Shown one piece after another: positions 8,514 to 17,224 of a DNA stretch of 61,296 nucleotides (positions are counted from its first letter, which is position 1; each line of letters starts with the position of its first letter). The stretch is from contig MDLA01000160.1 of NCBI GenBank assembly GCA_001730015.1, positions 1 to 61,296 of the forward strand, written 5' to 3'. The translations under genes and the position numbers were made by a program. The DNA is from Chromatiales bacterium (ex Bugula neritina AB1). GTDB taxonomy: Bacteria > Pseudomonadota > Gammaproteobacteria > Granulosicoccales > Granulosicoccaceae. Under the pieces are notes generated by a model that was not told the origin of the DNA, ran no database searches, and saw nothing but the letters and a program-made list of their open reading frames with translations.

Positions 8514-8708
8514 AAGTGACTGCTCGAGAGCGGGAGTCGTCGCGAGGGTGTGTTATTTTGCGTCAGGTAGCGGGATAGATTTTGGCGAATAATCTACATA
8601 TTCAAGTCAATCGACCCCGGCAACTGACCACAATCTCGTATCCGCTGCATATTATTCATTCCCGGGCAGCCATTCATTCCCTGAATCATTCGCTCCCGGA
8701 CAGCCACC
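8514..8708 (+). repeat. Interspersed near-palindromic repeat, family 1, copy 1
   Basis: This is the most divergent copy of an element also found at 37803-37962, 40813-40977 and 45911-46093. The left end aagtgactgctcgagag and right end ctcccggacagccac are inverted. Shared internal blocks are gtcgcgagggtgtg, ggcgaataatc and tccgctgcatattattcattc. The right end appears partly duplicated (cattcccgggcagcc, then cgctcccggacagcc). It fills the 427-base gap between the divergent agmatinase and isomerase genes. The remaining ~180 bases before 8892 hold no recognisable gene. Confidence 0.75.
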
Positions 8709-8891
8709 TTAGTGATCGATGAATTCATGCTACCTCAACTCCGCTTAAATCCCGGGCAGACCCGCTTCCGATTCAAAAGCCTGCCACTTGCCACCACATG
8801 AACACATCCAGACCATACGCCAACCCTTGTTGTCGTCGCTTCGATTTTCCAATACCCTATAAAATAACAATCGATCACCGGAGGCACAGTA

Positions 8892-9950
8892 TTGAAGACT
8901 ATCAAGGGACCCGCTCTGTTTTTAGCGCAGTTTGGCGATGAAAAAGCACCATTCAATTCATGGGATTCCATAACGAAATGGGCTGCCGATTGCGGCTATA
9001 AAGGTGTGCAGGTCCCCAGCTGGGATGCACAACTTATTGACCTCGACAAAGCCGCCAGCTCGAAAGACTACTGCGATGAATTCAAGGGCATTGCCGGTGC
9101 CAACGGCGTTGAAGTCACCGAGCTATCTACCCATCTGCAGGGCCAGCTGGTTGCTGTTCACCCCGCCTACGATGAGGCGTTCGACGGATTCGCTGCACCG
9201 GAAGTTCGCGGCAACCCAAGTGCAAGGCAGGCCTGGGCTGTAGATCAGGTAGCAAAGGCATTGCAGGCTTCACAGAACATGGGTATTGGCGCGCATGCTA
9301 CGTTTTCCGGTGCACTGGCATGGCCCTATGTCTACCCCTGGCCGCAACGGCCGGCCGGGCTGGTGGAAACCGCTTTCGACGAATTGGCCAAACGATGGCG
9401 CCCCTTGTTAGACAAAGCAGAAGAATGCGGTGTCGATGTCTGTTACGAGATTCATCCCGGAGAGGATCTGCACGACGGCATCACCTTTGAGATGTTTCTG
9501 GAACGTGTTGGCGATCATACGCGCTGCAATATGCTGTACGACCCGTCTCATTATGTACTGCAGCACCTCGATTATCTGGCCAACATTGATATCTATCACG
9601 AACGAATCAAGATGTTTCACGTTAAAGATGCCGAGCTGAATCCAACCGGCAGGCAAGGCGTATACTCGGGCTACCAGCCATGGGTTGACCGGGCCGGGCG
9701 TTTCCGCAGTCTCGGTGACGGGCAGGTTGATTTTGTCTCTATATTTTCAAAGCTCTCAGCCTGCGGTTTTGATGGCTGGGCCGTCGTCGAATGGGAGTGT
9801 TGCCTCAAGCACCCGGAAGATGGTGCACGCGAAGGGGCACAGTTCGTCAGTGAGCATATTATCCGGGTAACAGAAAAGGCCTTCGACGACTTTGCGGATT
9901 CGGGCACCGATGACGCAGCCAACCGACGCATGCTCGGCATAAAGGGCTGA
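8892..9950 (+). CDS. Sugar phosphate isomerase/epimerase-type TIM barrel
   Basis: The 352-residue protein belongs to the xylose-isomerase-like TIM-barrel family (AP endonuclease 2 fold). Visible signatures are CYEIHPGEDLHDG, MLYDPSHYVLQ, MFHVKDAEL and AVVEWECCLKHP, which supply the Glu, Asp, His and Glu metal ligands. The start is TTG at 8892 behind a GGAGG-like site. It lies four bases before the Gfo/Idh gene, so the two form an operon. Such pairs carry out isomerisation and oxidation of sugars, inositols or tetroses. With the convergent DhaKL/ABC locus it probably forms one catabolic pathway, whose exact substrate I cannot tell. Confidence 0.8.
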   Translation: MKTIKGPALFLAQFGDEKAPFNSWDSITKWAADCGYKGVQVPSWDAQLIDLDKAASSKDYCDEFKGIAGANGVEVTELSTHLQGQLVAVHPAYDEAFDGFAAPEVRGNPSARQAWAVDQVAKALQASQNMGIGAHATFSGALAWPYVYPWPQRPAGLVETAFDELAKRWRPLLDKAEECGVDVCYEIHPGEDLHDGITFEMFLERVGDHTRCNMLYDPSHYVLQHLDYLANIDIYHERIKMFHVKDAELNPTGRQGVYSGYQPWVDRAGRFRSLGDGQVDFVSIFSKLSACGFDGWAVVEWECCLKHPEDGAREGAQFVSEHIIRVTEKAFDDFADSGTDDAANRRMLGIKG

Positions 9951-9954
9951 CACC

Positions 9955-11118
9955 ATGGCACTGACACAAAAACCCGCACGCATCCGTCTGGGAATGGTTG
10001 GAGGCGGACGCGATGCTTTTATCGGGGCTGTACATCGAATTGCCTCACGAATGGACGATCACTACGAACTGGTTGCCGGAGCGTTTTCATCGACTGCTGA
10101 AAAATCAAATGCATCAGCGTCTGATCTGGGTGTCACCCACGATCGAGCCTATAGTAGTTTTACCGCAATGGCAGAGGCCGAGGCACTGCGTGCTGATGGT
10201 ATAGAAGCGGTCAGTATTGTTACCCCCAACCATCTACACGGCGCAGTCGCCACTGAATTTCTCAAACGCGGCATCCATGTAATCTGCGATAAGCCCCTGA
10301 CCTCTACACTCGACGACGCCAAAAAACTGGTAAAGCAGGCACAACAGTCCAGCGCTCTGTTCGTTTTAACTCACAACTATACCGGCTACCCGATGGTACG
10401 GCAGGCACGGCAAATGATAAGCGACGGCCAGCTCGGAGAAATTCGCCTGGTGCAAGCCGAGTATCCGCAGGACTGGCTTTCAACCAACCTCGAAGACACC
10501 GGCCAGAAGCAGGCCGGCTGGCGTACCGATCCGGCACGCTCGGGTCTGGGCGGCTGCATCGGCGATATCGGCACACACGCTTTTAATTTATCGACTTTTG
10601 TCAGTGGCCTCGAACTGGACTCACTGTGCGCCGACCTCGATACGTTTGTACCGGGACGCCAACTGGACGACAACGCCCATATCATGCTGCGCTATAAAGG
10701 TGGTGCTAAAGGCATGATCTGGTCCAGTCAGATAGCACCCGGCAATGAAAACGGCCTACGACTGCGTGTCTATGGCAGCACCGGCGGATTGGAGTGGAAG
10801 CAGGAAGACCCGAATTATCTTTGGTTCACCCCCTTAGGGGAACCCAAACGTCTGCTTACCCGGAGCGGTAGTGGTGCACTGGATGCAGCAAACGATGTAA
10901 GCCGTATTCCAGCAGGTCACCCGGAAGGCTACCTGGAGGGATTCGCGAATCTATATACGGCCGCAGCACATGCAATCAATGCAAGGAAAAATGGCAACGA
11001 AAAAGAAGACACCTCGCTACTGCCATCCGTTCAGGACGGCCTGGCGGGAGTAGCGTTTGTAACTGCTGCTGTGAAGTCTTCAGAGAATGGCAGTACCTGG
11101 GAGCAACTCGATATCTAG
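9955..11118 (+). CDS. Gfo/Idh/MocA-family NAD(P)-dependent oxidoreductase
   Basis: The 387-residue protein has an N-terminal Rossmann fold with GMVGGGRDAFIG as dinucleotide loop. The family motif ICDKPLTSTLDDAKKL at ~105-120 contains the catalytic Lys of the EKP-type motif. A GGCIGDIGTHAFNL segment at ~195-210 carries the catalytic His. The C-terminal half is the typical alpha/beta substrate domain. Members oxidise a hydroxyl of sugars or inositols. The start ATG follows the stop of the isomerase gene by four bases. An intrinsic terminator follows at 11141-11180. Confidence 0.9.
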   Translation: MALTQKPARIRLGMVGGGRDAFIGAVHRIASRMDDHYELVAGAFSSTAEKSNASASDLGVTHDRAYSSFTAMAEAEALRADGIEAVSIVTPNHLHGAVATEFLKRGIHVICDKPLTSTLDDAKKLVKQAQQSSALFVLTHNYTGYPMVRQARQMISDGQLGEIRLVQAEYPQDWLSTNLEDTGQKQAGWRTDPARSGLGGCIGDIGTHAFNLSTFVSGLELDSLCADLDTFVPGRQLDDNAHIMLRYKGGAKGMIWSSQIAPGNENGLRLRVYGSTGGLEWKQEDPNYLWFTPLGEPKRLLTRSGSGALDAANDVSRIPAGHPEGYLEGFANLYTAAAHAINARKNGNEKEDTSLLPSVQDGLAGVAFVTAAVKSSENGSTWEQLDI

Positions 11119-11140
11119 TCCGTATTATTCACTGGATTGG

Positions 11141-11180
11141 TGGAATCACACTTGACCTGTGATTCCACAGAGAATTTTTT
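11141..11180 (+). terminator. Intrinsic terminator after the isomerase-dehydrogenase operon
   Basis: A perfect ten-base stem, TGGAATCACA (11141-11150) with TGTGATTCCA (11158-11167), encloses a seven-base loop. It is followed by a T tract at 11175-11180. It sits 23 bases after the Gfo/Idh stop. Confidence 0.85.
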
Positions 11181-11192
11181 CTCTTGCTAATA

Positions 11193-11303
11193 TCAGTAAG
11201 TATTCGACGCGAGAAGAAAATCCACTGTGAACACCCTTGCCGTGAATAAGTAAGGTCTAGGCGATATCCTCGCCACCCCATGAATAATGCAGGCTAGCAC
11301 GGC
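11193..11303 (+). repeat. Interspersed repeat, family 3, copy 1
   Basis: This stretch matches 61067-61181 in inverted orientation. Shared blocks are tcagtaagtattcgacgcg, agaagaaaatccactgtgaa, tgaataa-taaggt and gatatcctcgccacccc followed by atgaataatgc. The right end reaches the stop codon of the LacI gene (TAG read on minus from 11296). It therefore occupies the junction between the two convergent operons. Confidence 0.85.
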
Positions 11304-12346
11304 GGCAGGTTCTCTTTCAGAAATATCTCGATTCGAATACGTTCCTGCATGGCATTGAAAGGTACAGCATCGACGGTTGATCGCATCAGACGCACCGCGC
11401 TTCGAACAATATGCCCGGCATCTTGCGAAATAAGGGCAGCAAATATGCCGCGCTGCAGCGCACTGCGCGATAACGGCGTTAGCTCATGCGCTATGGTGAT
11501 CAATTTAGCAGAGCTTGAACCTAAAAACTGAATGAGGCCATTGTTTCCTGCCGCAGATGAATATATGCCACGAATATCGGACCGCATGCTAAACACTTCC
11601 GGAAGTAATTTTTCAGCAAGTTCGTTGTCGTCGCGGGATTCTATGGACGGCAATACCGATAAATGTGGAAATTGCTCAGCCATGACTTTATCAAATCCAT
11701 GCCGTCGCTCGAGGTGATCACGCGACAACCGTGACCCAGTCAACACCAGTATGCGTCCGCTTTCCGCATGCGTCAGGCTACCCATTAGTTTTGCTGCCGT
11801 TGCACCAGCCGAGGTATTGTCTATACCGATGAAATGATCACGTGGTGAACTGGGCAGGTCAGTTAACAATGCAACAACTGCAATCCCGCGTTCACGCGTT
11901 CGTGCAACTGCATCACGAACGGTTGGTGTCTCCGGCGCTATAACGGCCACACCGTCGGTGGTATCAGACTGCAGACTGTCCAGAGCAACACTGATTTCTC
12001 TGGAATCGAACCGGGCTACGCGTTGCGTACGAAGGTGAGTTCGCTCGTTGACCAGCGCGAATGACTGAGCATCAATCTGGGCCTGCAACTCATCAAAAAA
12101 TTCACTGCGTGTACCCGGCATTAAAAACACAAAGCGATAGACCCTGCGCCGGGCAAGATTAGCGGCGGCGGTATCGCGGATGTAGCCCAGCTCGTTGATC
12201 GCTTTGTTAACGCGATCTATGGTGACGGTTCGCACCCCGGGACGCGCATTTAACACACGATCTACCGTCGCCAGACTTACGCCGGCATGACGGGCAATAT
12301 CATTGACCGTGGGCTTGGCGCCAGTGGCTATCTTAATCTTGTTCAC
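11294..12346 (-). CDS. LacI-family transcriptional regulator
   Basis: The 350-residue protein has the LacI helix-turn-helix at the N terminus (VNDIARHAGVSLATVDRVLN, then the hinge helix region TIDRVNKAINELGY). A periplasmic-binding-like effector domain follows from ~65 (FVFLMPGTRSEFFDELQ, GIDNTSAGATAAKLM). The IARHAGVS/ATVDRVLN form is close to regulators of sugar ABC operons. It is the last gene of the DhaKL/ABC set, 29 bases after dhaK, and is the likely repressor acting at the operator pair at 19680-19725. The effector would be a sugar or pathway intermediate. Confidence 0.9.
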   Translation of the reverse strand: MNKIKIATGAKPTVNDIARHAGVSLATVDRVLNARPGVRTVTIDRVNKAINELGYIRDTAAANLARRRVYRFVFLMPGTRSEFFDELQAQIDAQSFALVNERTHLRTQRVARFDSREISVALDSLQSDTTDGVAVIAPETPTVRDAVARTRERGIAVVALLTDLPSSPRDHFIGIDNTSAGATAAKLMGSLTHAESGRILVLTGSRLSRDHLERRHGFDKVMAEQFPHLSVLPSIESRDDNELAEKLLPEVFSMRSDIRGIYSSAAGNNGLIQFLGSSSAKLITIAHELTPLSRSALQRGIFAALISQDAGHIVRSAVRLMRSTVDAVPFNAMQERIRIEIFLKENLPPC

Positions 12347-12375
12347 AGCATGCCGGATCTATAAAAGTGGAAATC

Positions 12376-14001
12376 TCAATTTCCGGCAGCAAGCTTTTCA
12401 AAAACCAGAGCGACCGCCTCGGCCCCCGGATCATTGTGACCGAATAGATTCTCCTCAGGCACATAAGCCGCCCGACCCGCCTTGGCGCGACGGATAGTCG
12501 CTGTTTTGTCAGCCCCCGTTCGTGCAGCAGCGGCCGATTTGTCTATTCCGTCTGGCAGTGCCTCAAGTGCGGGCTGCAAGGCATCGATCATTGTCCGGTC
12601 ACCAACAACTGCACCACCAACCTGACTCACACGTGCCAGACCTTCAGCCAGTGCTTTTTCTATAGGCAAACCACGAGCGCACGCATCACCGGTAGCATTG
12701 AAAAATATAGCGAGTATCACACCGGAAGAGCCCCCCATTGTCTGACTCAGTTCGTTGCCCAGAGCTGGCATCAGCTGAGTTAAGTCCGCCAATGGCATTC
12801 GATCGAGGCCCTGCCTGAGTGACCGTGCTGCGGTGGCCAGTGTGCTGCCGGTATCGCCGTCTCCGGACTTGGCATCGAGTTCATTCAAACGGGATTCAGA
12901 TGACTCCAGCAGATCACAAATGGTACTGATAGTAGCGCGCGTACTTGCGTCCTCAGATGCAATGGGCTCGACCGGCGCCAGGCCGTCGGGTAGTCTTTCT
13001 ACCTGAACCTCACAAATTGGCTGTACCCCGGGCCATGTCGATAGTGCAACCGGCTCTTGTAACGCCGCCAGCTGCTGGTTATCTGCGGTCATAACGGACA
13101 CCGAAAAACCGTGCATATCTAAGGAGGTCATCAGTAATGACGGACCGATAATAAATTCTACCGGTCCGGCGGCCCTGGCGTCTGCAAGCTCATTAGCCAA
13201 TACCGCCATTTCGAGCGGGGTTGTGGCCCCCAGATTATTCAGCAGAGCAACGACGGGCCCTTTGCCAAAGTGCGGCGCTAATTTTTCTAAAACCATTTGC
13301 ATAGCAGCTGCGGCGTTATTAAAAGCCACTTGCTCTACACCTGCCTCTCCGTGAATACCCAGCCCCAGCTCTGCATTACCTGCGGCGATGCGGTCTTCCT
13401 TTATGGAACCGGGCACGGTGCAGGTATCAAGTGACATACCGATAGATGCCGTACCGGCTATAACTGTGCGCGCCACTTCCGTTACTTTTTCCAGTGACTG
13501 ACCGGCTTCTGCAGCCGCCCCAGCAATCTTGTGCACAAACAATGTGCCGGCCAGACCACGTGCCTGGGGCAGATCCGGCAGGGCGATATCGTCATCTACG
13601 ACGACCATTTCTACTTTGCGCCCCAGGGCCCTGGCCCGCTCTACCGCCAGACCGAAATTCAGCCGATCCCCCGTATAGTTTTTAACTATCAACAGGCAAC
13701 CGGCATCACCCGTTACCGCTAGAATTCCAGCGAGTACCGCATCGACAGATGGTGAGGCGAACACCTCACCGCATACTGCAGCCGTTAACATACCGCGCCC
13801 GACAAAGCCCGCATGCGCCGGCTCGTGGCCCGAGCCACCACCGGAGATGAGCGCCACTTTTGATTTATCCCAATCGGTTCGATAGACCACTTTTATATGC
13901 GGGTAGCCATCCAGCCGGGTTAGTGACTTGCCCGAGGTTGCGAGTAACCCGTCGATAGCCTGCGTGACCAGATTTTCTTTTGAATTTATAAATTGAGTCA
14001 T
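12376..14001 (-). CDS. dhaK: Fused DhaK-DhaL dihydroxyacetone-type kinase (ATP-dependent)
   Basis: This single 541-residue chain joins both kinase domains. DhaK spans residues ~8-330, with the phosphate/substrate loop SGGGSGHEPAHAGF at 53-66 and the substrate-binding His in GLGIHGEAG at 217. DhaL spans ~345-540 with the ADP/Mg motif DAKSGDGDTGSTL and the QTMGGSSG loop. This is the ATP-dependent single-chain form, not the PTS-dependent three-subunit form. Relatives phosphorylate dihydroxyacetone, glyceraldehyde or tetruloses. The start overlaps the upstream ATPase stop (ATGA). A tetrose or triose product from the isomerase/dehydrogenase pair is a reasonable but unproven substrate. Confidence 0.9.
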   Translation of the reverse strand: MTQFINSKENLVTQAIDGLLATSGKSLTRLDGYPHIKVVYRTDWDKSKVALISGGGSGHEPAHAGFVGRGMLTAAVCGEVFASPSVDAVLAGILAVTGDAGCLLIVKNYTGDRLNFGLAVERARALGRKVEMVVVDDDIALPDLPQARGLAGTLFVHKIAGAAAEAGQSLEKVTEVARTVIAGTASIGMSLDTCTVPGSIKEDRIAAGNAELGLGIHGEAGVEQVAFNNAAAAMQMVLEKLAPHFGKGPVVALLNNLGATTPLEMAVLANELADARAAGPVEFIIGPSLLMTSLDMHGFSVSVMTADNQQLAALQEPVALSTWPGVQPICEVQVERLPDGLAPVEPIASEDASTRATISTICDLLESSESRLNELDAKSGDGDTGSTLATAARSLRQGLDRMPLADLTQLMPALGNELSQTMGGSSGVILAIFFNATGDACARGLPIEKALAEGLARVSQVGGAVVGDRTMIDALQPALEALPDGIDKSAAAARTGADKTATIRRAKAGRAAYVPEENLFGHNDPGAEAVALVFEKLAAGN

Positions 14002-15005
14002 GACATATTTCCCGTGATTCGATTACCGTTTTGGTCAAAGCAAAGCGGGTTAAGCGGCTGAATTTTTACCGTAGTACCAGCACTATAGGGGTTGCCATCA
14101 GGGCTCAGCACCGTGATTGCATGCCCTTTCAGGTCGAGGTGCAGTCGGGTCTGATCACCCAGATGCTCCACCCGCATCACCGAAGCCTCTTCTCCCGCGC
14201 CGTAGTCTACATGTTCGGGGCGCAACCCGATTGATACCGCACGACCAGTGGTTGCACGGAAAAGCTCAGCCGGCAATATATTGATACGTGGCAAACCCAG
14301 TCTGCCTGCTACATAAATACTATTGGGGTTTTCATAGATTTCACGCGGCGCTCCGAACTGCACCAGCCTGCCTTCCTGCAGCACACCCACGTGCGTTGCC
14401 ATAGTCATTGCTTCTATCTGATCGTGCGTGACATACAACAGCGTGGAACCCAGCTCCGATTGAATGCGCTTAAGCTCAATACGCAGGTCTGCGCGTAGCC
14501 TGGCATCGAGAGAGCTCAATGGCTCATCCATTAAATAGATTGCCGGATCACGAACCAGTGCACGCCCGATCGACACGCGCTGCATCTCCCCACCGGATAG
14601 CTCGGTGGCGCGATTATCGAGTTTATCACTTATGTGAAGTATCCGGGCTACCTCGTGCACCTTGCGCTCAATCTCCGCAACGGGTGTGCGCAAAATAGGT
14701 GAGCGCAACGGAAAAGCCAGATTATTTCGCACCGATAAATGCGGGTATAAGGAATATTGCTGGAATACCATAGCCACATCGCGCTGCGCCGGTGTTTCAT
14801 CATTAACCACCCTGCCGTCTATGCTTACGGTGCCGGCATCAAGCTTCTCCAGACCCGAGATCAGTCGCAATGTTGTTGTCTTCCCCGATCCGGTCGGGCC
14901 AAGCAGTACAACAAAGCTGCCATCGGCTATAGTCATACTCAGATCAGCTACCGCCTGCTCACGGCCAAAAGATTTCGACAGCTGCTGCAGAATTACCTCA
15001 GCCAT
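13998..15005 (-). CDS. Sugar ABC transporter ATP-binding protein (MalK/UgpC type), second ATPase
   Basis: The start is placed at ATG 15005 (MAEVILQQLSK), because the longer open frame only reads into the upstream gene. The ~335-residue protein has Walker A GPTGSGKTT, signature LSGGEMQRVSIG, Walker B IYLMDEPLSSLD and the switch His in YVTHDQIEAM. A C-terminal TOBE-like regulatory domain follows (GLRPEHVDYG). The start overlaps the stop of the first ATPase by eight bases. Two different ATPases in one operon suggest a heterodimer, as in the rhizobial glycerol transporter. Confidence 0.9.
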   Translation of the reverse strand: MAEVILQQLSKSFGREQAVADLSMTIADGSFVVLLGPTGSGKTTTLRLISGLEKLDAGTVSIDGRVVNDETPAQRDVAMVFQQYSLYPHLSVRNNLAFPLRSPILRTPVAEIERKVHEVARILHISDKLDNRATELSGGEMQRVSIGRALVRDPAIYLMDEPLSSLDARLRADLRIELKRIQSELGSTLLYVTHDQIEAMTMATHVGVLQEGRLVQFGAPREIYENPNSIYVAGRLGLPRINILPAELFRATTGRAVSIGLRPEHVDYGAGEEASVMRVEHLGDQTRLHLDLKGHAITVLSPDGNPYSAGTTVKIQPLNPLCFDQNGNRITGNMS

Positions 15006-16095
15006 GAGCAAGCATTCCGTCGTTAAGTGAAGAGCGCAGAGCCGAACCACTGCTGCGATCAAAAAGCGTGATGGTCCGGGCGCGAAAACCCAAAGCCACC
15101 TGGTCACCGACTGAGACAGCCAGCGAGGCATCGACCCGGGCTTTTAATTCGCCGTAGTCACTGTGTAATACAATAATCTGTGTGGTTCCGAGGTATTCCA
15201 GCGCAACTACACGCGCGCGTAGTTCGCCATTATCGGAAAGTTTTATATGCTCGGGGCGTACACCCAGCACCAACGCGCCGCTGGCCTGCTGCAGTTGCTG
15301 CGGCACCTCGATACGGTGACTACCTATTGATACCACAGACTGCCCTGGCTCCACCGTTCCGTTGAAATCTATAAAATTCATTGAAGGCGAGCCGATAAAA
15401 TCAGCCACAAAAAGGCTGGCCGGTTTGTCATAGATATCTTGTGGTGTACCGAATTGCTCTACAACGGCATTATTCATCACCACAATCTTGTCACCCATCT
15501 GCATGGCTTCGAGCTGATCATGCGTCACATAGACGGTGGTAGCGCCCATTCGATCGTGCAGCGCTCGCAGTTCTTCTGACATATGCTCGCGAAATTCGGC
15601 ATCGAGAGCGCCGAGCGGTTCATCCATCATGAACGCCTTGGGCTCGCGAACAATTGCCCGACCCAGTGCCACACGTTGTCGATCACCGCCGGATAAACCC
15701 CCTACTGATTGTTCCAGCATGTGCTCAATACCTAGAATTTTCGCTACTTCCGCAATTTTGGCCCGTACGTCTCGTCTCTTCATTCCCTGACTTATTAACG
15801 GGTAACTGATATTGCGCCGCACATTCATATGGGGATATAACGCGAACATCTGAAATACAAAAGCGATATCGCGCTGCGAAGGCGGGCGCTGGCTTATCTC
15901 TTCCCCATCGAGAAAAATCTCGCCGGAAGTTGGCAATTCCAGACCGGCGATCATGCGCAGGGTGGTTGTTTTGCCACAACCGGACGGACCAAGCAGCATA
16001 AAAAACTCACCATCCCCGATAGTGAACGATGACTCCTTCACCGCGGTAAAACTACCGAAGTCTTTACGCAGATTCTTTATGACTATTTCGGCCAT
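14998..16095 (-). CDS. Sugar ABC transporter ATP-binding protein (MalK/UgpC type), first ATPase
   Basis: The start is chosen at ATG 16095 (MAEIVIKNLRKDF), since the upstream extension overlaps the small membrane-protein gene in another frame. The ~365-residue protein has Walker A GPSGCGKTT, signature LSGGDRQRVALG, Walker B AFMMDEPLGALD, switch YVTHDQLEAMQM and a C-terminal TOBE/OB domain with GVRPEHIKLS. It is cytosolic and energises the two permeases encoded upstream. Its ATG overlaps the preceding gene's TAA by one base (TAATG). Confidence 0.9.
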   Translation of the reverse strand: MAEIVIKNLRKDFGSFTAVKESSFTIGDGEFFMLLGPSGCGKTTTLRMIAGLELPTSGEIFLDGEEISQRPPSQRDIAFVFQMFALYPHMNVRRNISYPLISQGMKRRDVRAKIAEVAKILGIEHMLEQSVGGLSGGDRQRVALGRAIVREPKAFMMDEPLGALDAEFREHMSEELRALHDRMGATTVYVTHDQLEAMQMGDKIVVMNNAVVEQFGTPQDIYDKPASLFVADFIGSPSMNFIDFNGTVEPGQSVVSIGSHRIEVPQQLQQASGALVLGVRPEHIKLSDNGELRARVVALEYLGTTQIIVLHSDYGELKARVDASLAVSVGDQVALGFRARTITLFDRSSGSALRSSLNDGMLAHG

Positions 16096-16289
16096 TATTC
16101 CTGCTCCGGAAAATGGCTGACCACAATAAACATAATTGTGCCGATAAGGGTCACGATGAATGAGTAGGTATAGGCCCAAAGCACGAATGGCTGCATTAAC
16201 ATAAACACGCCCGCTGCGATAAGCAGCGTGGCGACCATTTCCCACGGTCCGCGCCTCAGTGTAAACAAGCCTTTGAAAAAACGAATCAC
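16095..16289 (-). CDS. Small two-helix membrane protein of the sugar ABC operon
   Basis: The 64-residue protein has a basic start (MIRFFKGLFTLRRGPWEM) and two hydrophobic helices at ~18-37 and ~40-58. It overlaps the second permease stop (ATGA) and the first ATPase start (TAATG), so it is translated as part of the operon. The rhizobial glycerol ABC operon carries a small membrane protein in the same place; this one may be an accessory subunit of the permease complex. I do not recognise its family, and its function is unknown. Confidence 0.75.
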   Translation of the reverse strand: MIRFFKGLFTLRRGPWEMVATLLIAAGVFMLMQPFVLWAYTYSFIVTLIGTIMFIVVSHFPEQE

Positions 16290-17224
16290 TTGCGTACCGC
16301 TCCAAAGGTTATGCCACGCAACAGATGCTTGCGCAGCATGACGGTAAAGATCATCACCGGCAGCAAAAACAACGTAGCACCTGCAGCAATGGCTGGCCAG
16401 TCGAGCCCGCCCACTCCGATTATGGTGGGTATAAACGGTGGGGCAGTCTGCGCAGTACCTGAGGTCAGCAACACAGCAAAAGCGTATTCATTCCATGCAA
16501 ATATAAGACAGAAAATGGCTGTCGAGGCGATGCCGGTTGCCGCCTGTGGCAGTACAACTTTATAGAATGCCTGAAATCTAGTGTAGCCATCTATCAATGC
16601 GGCTTCTTCGTACTCACGCGGTATTTCGTCGATAAACCCTTTCAGAAGCCACACTGCCAGTGAAATATTCACGGCGGTATAGAGCAGGATCATACCAACA
16701 TGCGTGTCACTTAAACCCAGTTGGCGATACATAAGAAAAATTGGTATTGCCACTGCTATTGGCGGCATCATGCGCGTTGAAAGAATAAAAAACAGCAGGT
16801 CATCTGCCATGGGAATTTTAAAACGTGAAAATGCATAGGCCGCCAGCGTCCCCAAAAATATACTTAAAAAGGTTGAACCGAAGCCGATGATTATGGAATT
16901 GAGAAAGCGGCCACCGAATTTCGACGGCCCGGCTATCACCATATCCCGACCTCGCACGATCTCTTCGGCAAAATTCTCCGGGGGCGGCAGACTCGCCAGC
17001 TTCTCCGGACTCACGCGGGTACGCGTGGTAAACAGATTCACGTAACCCTCCAGTGATGGTTCATAGAACACTTTAGGCGGGTAGCTGATGCTGTCCGGGG
17101 GTGTCTTGAAGCTTGTCATCATGATCCACAACAGTGGTACCATGGTAATGACGGCATAGAGAATCACCAGGCTTCCGGCAATCCATTTTTGTCGTGGTGA
17201 AGGATCGGTGATTGAATAACTCAT
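16286..17224 (-). CDS. Sugar ABC transporter permease (MalG type)
   Basis: The 312-residue inner-membrane protein has six predicted helices. The EAA loop EEAALIDGYTRFQAFYKVVLP at ~210 is the ATPase contact and is typical of MalG-like subunits. The extended periplasmic loop after the first helix (residues ~40-105) is also typical. It pairs with the permease encoded just upstream, whose stop it overlaps by four bases. Confidence 0.9.
   Translation of the reverse strand: MSYSITDPSPRQKWIAGSLVILYAVITMVPLLWIMMTSFKTPPDSISYPPKVFYEPSLEGYVNLFTTRTRVSPEKLASLPPPENFAEEIVRGRDMVIAGPSKFGGRFLNSIIIGFGSTFLSIFLGTLAAYAFSRFKIPMADDLLFFILSTRMMPPIAVAIPIFLMYRQLGLSDTHVGMILLYTAVNISLAVWLLKGFIDEIPREYEEAALIDGYTRFQAFYKVVLPQAATGIASTAIFCLIFAWNEYAFAVLLTSGTAQTAPPFIPTIIGVGGLDWPAIAAGATLFLLPVMIFTVMLRKHLLRGITFGAVRK

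Noticed and set aside
15005..15131. N-terminal extension of the second sugar ATPase
   Set aside because: The extra residues overlap the first ATPase in another frame and lack homology; ATG 15005 fits the family start.
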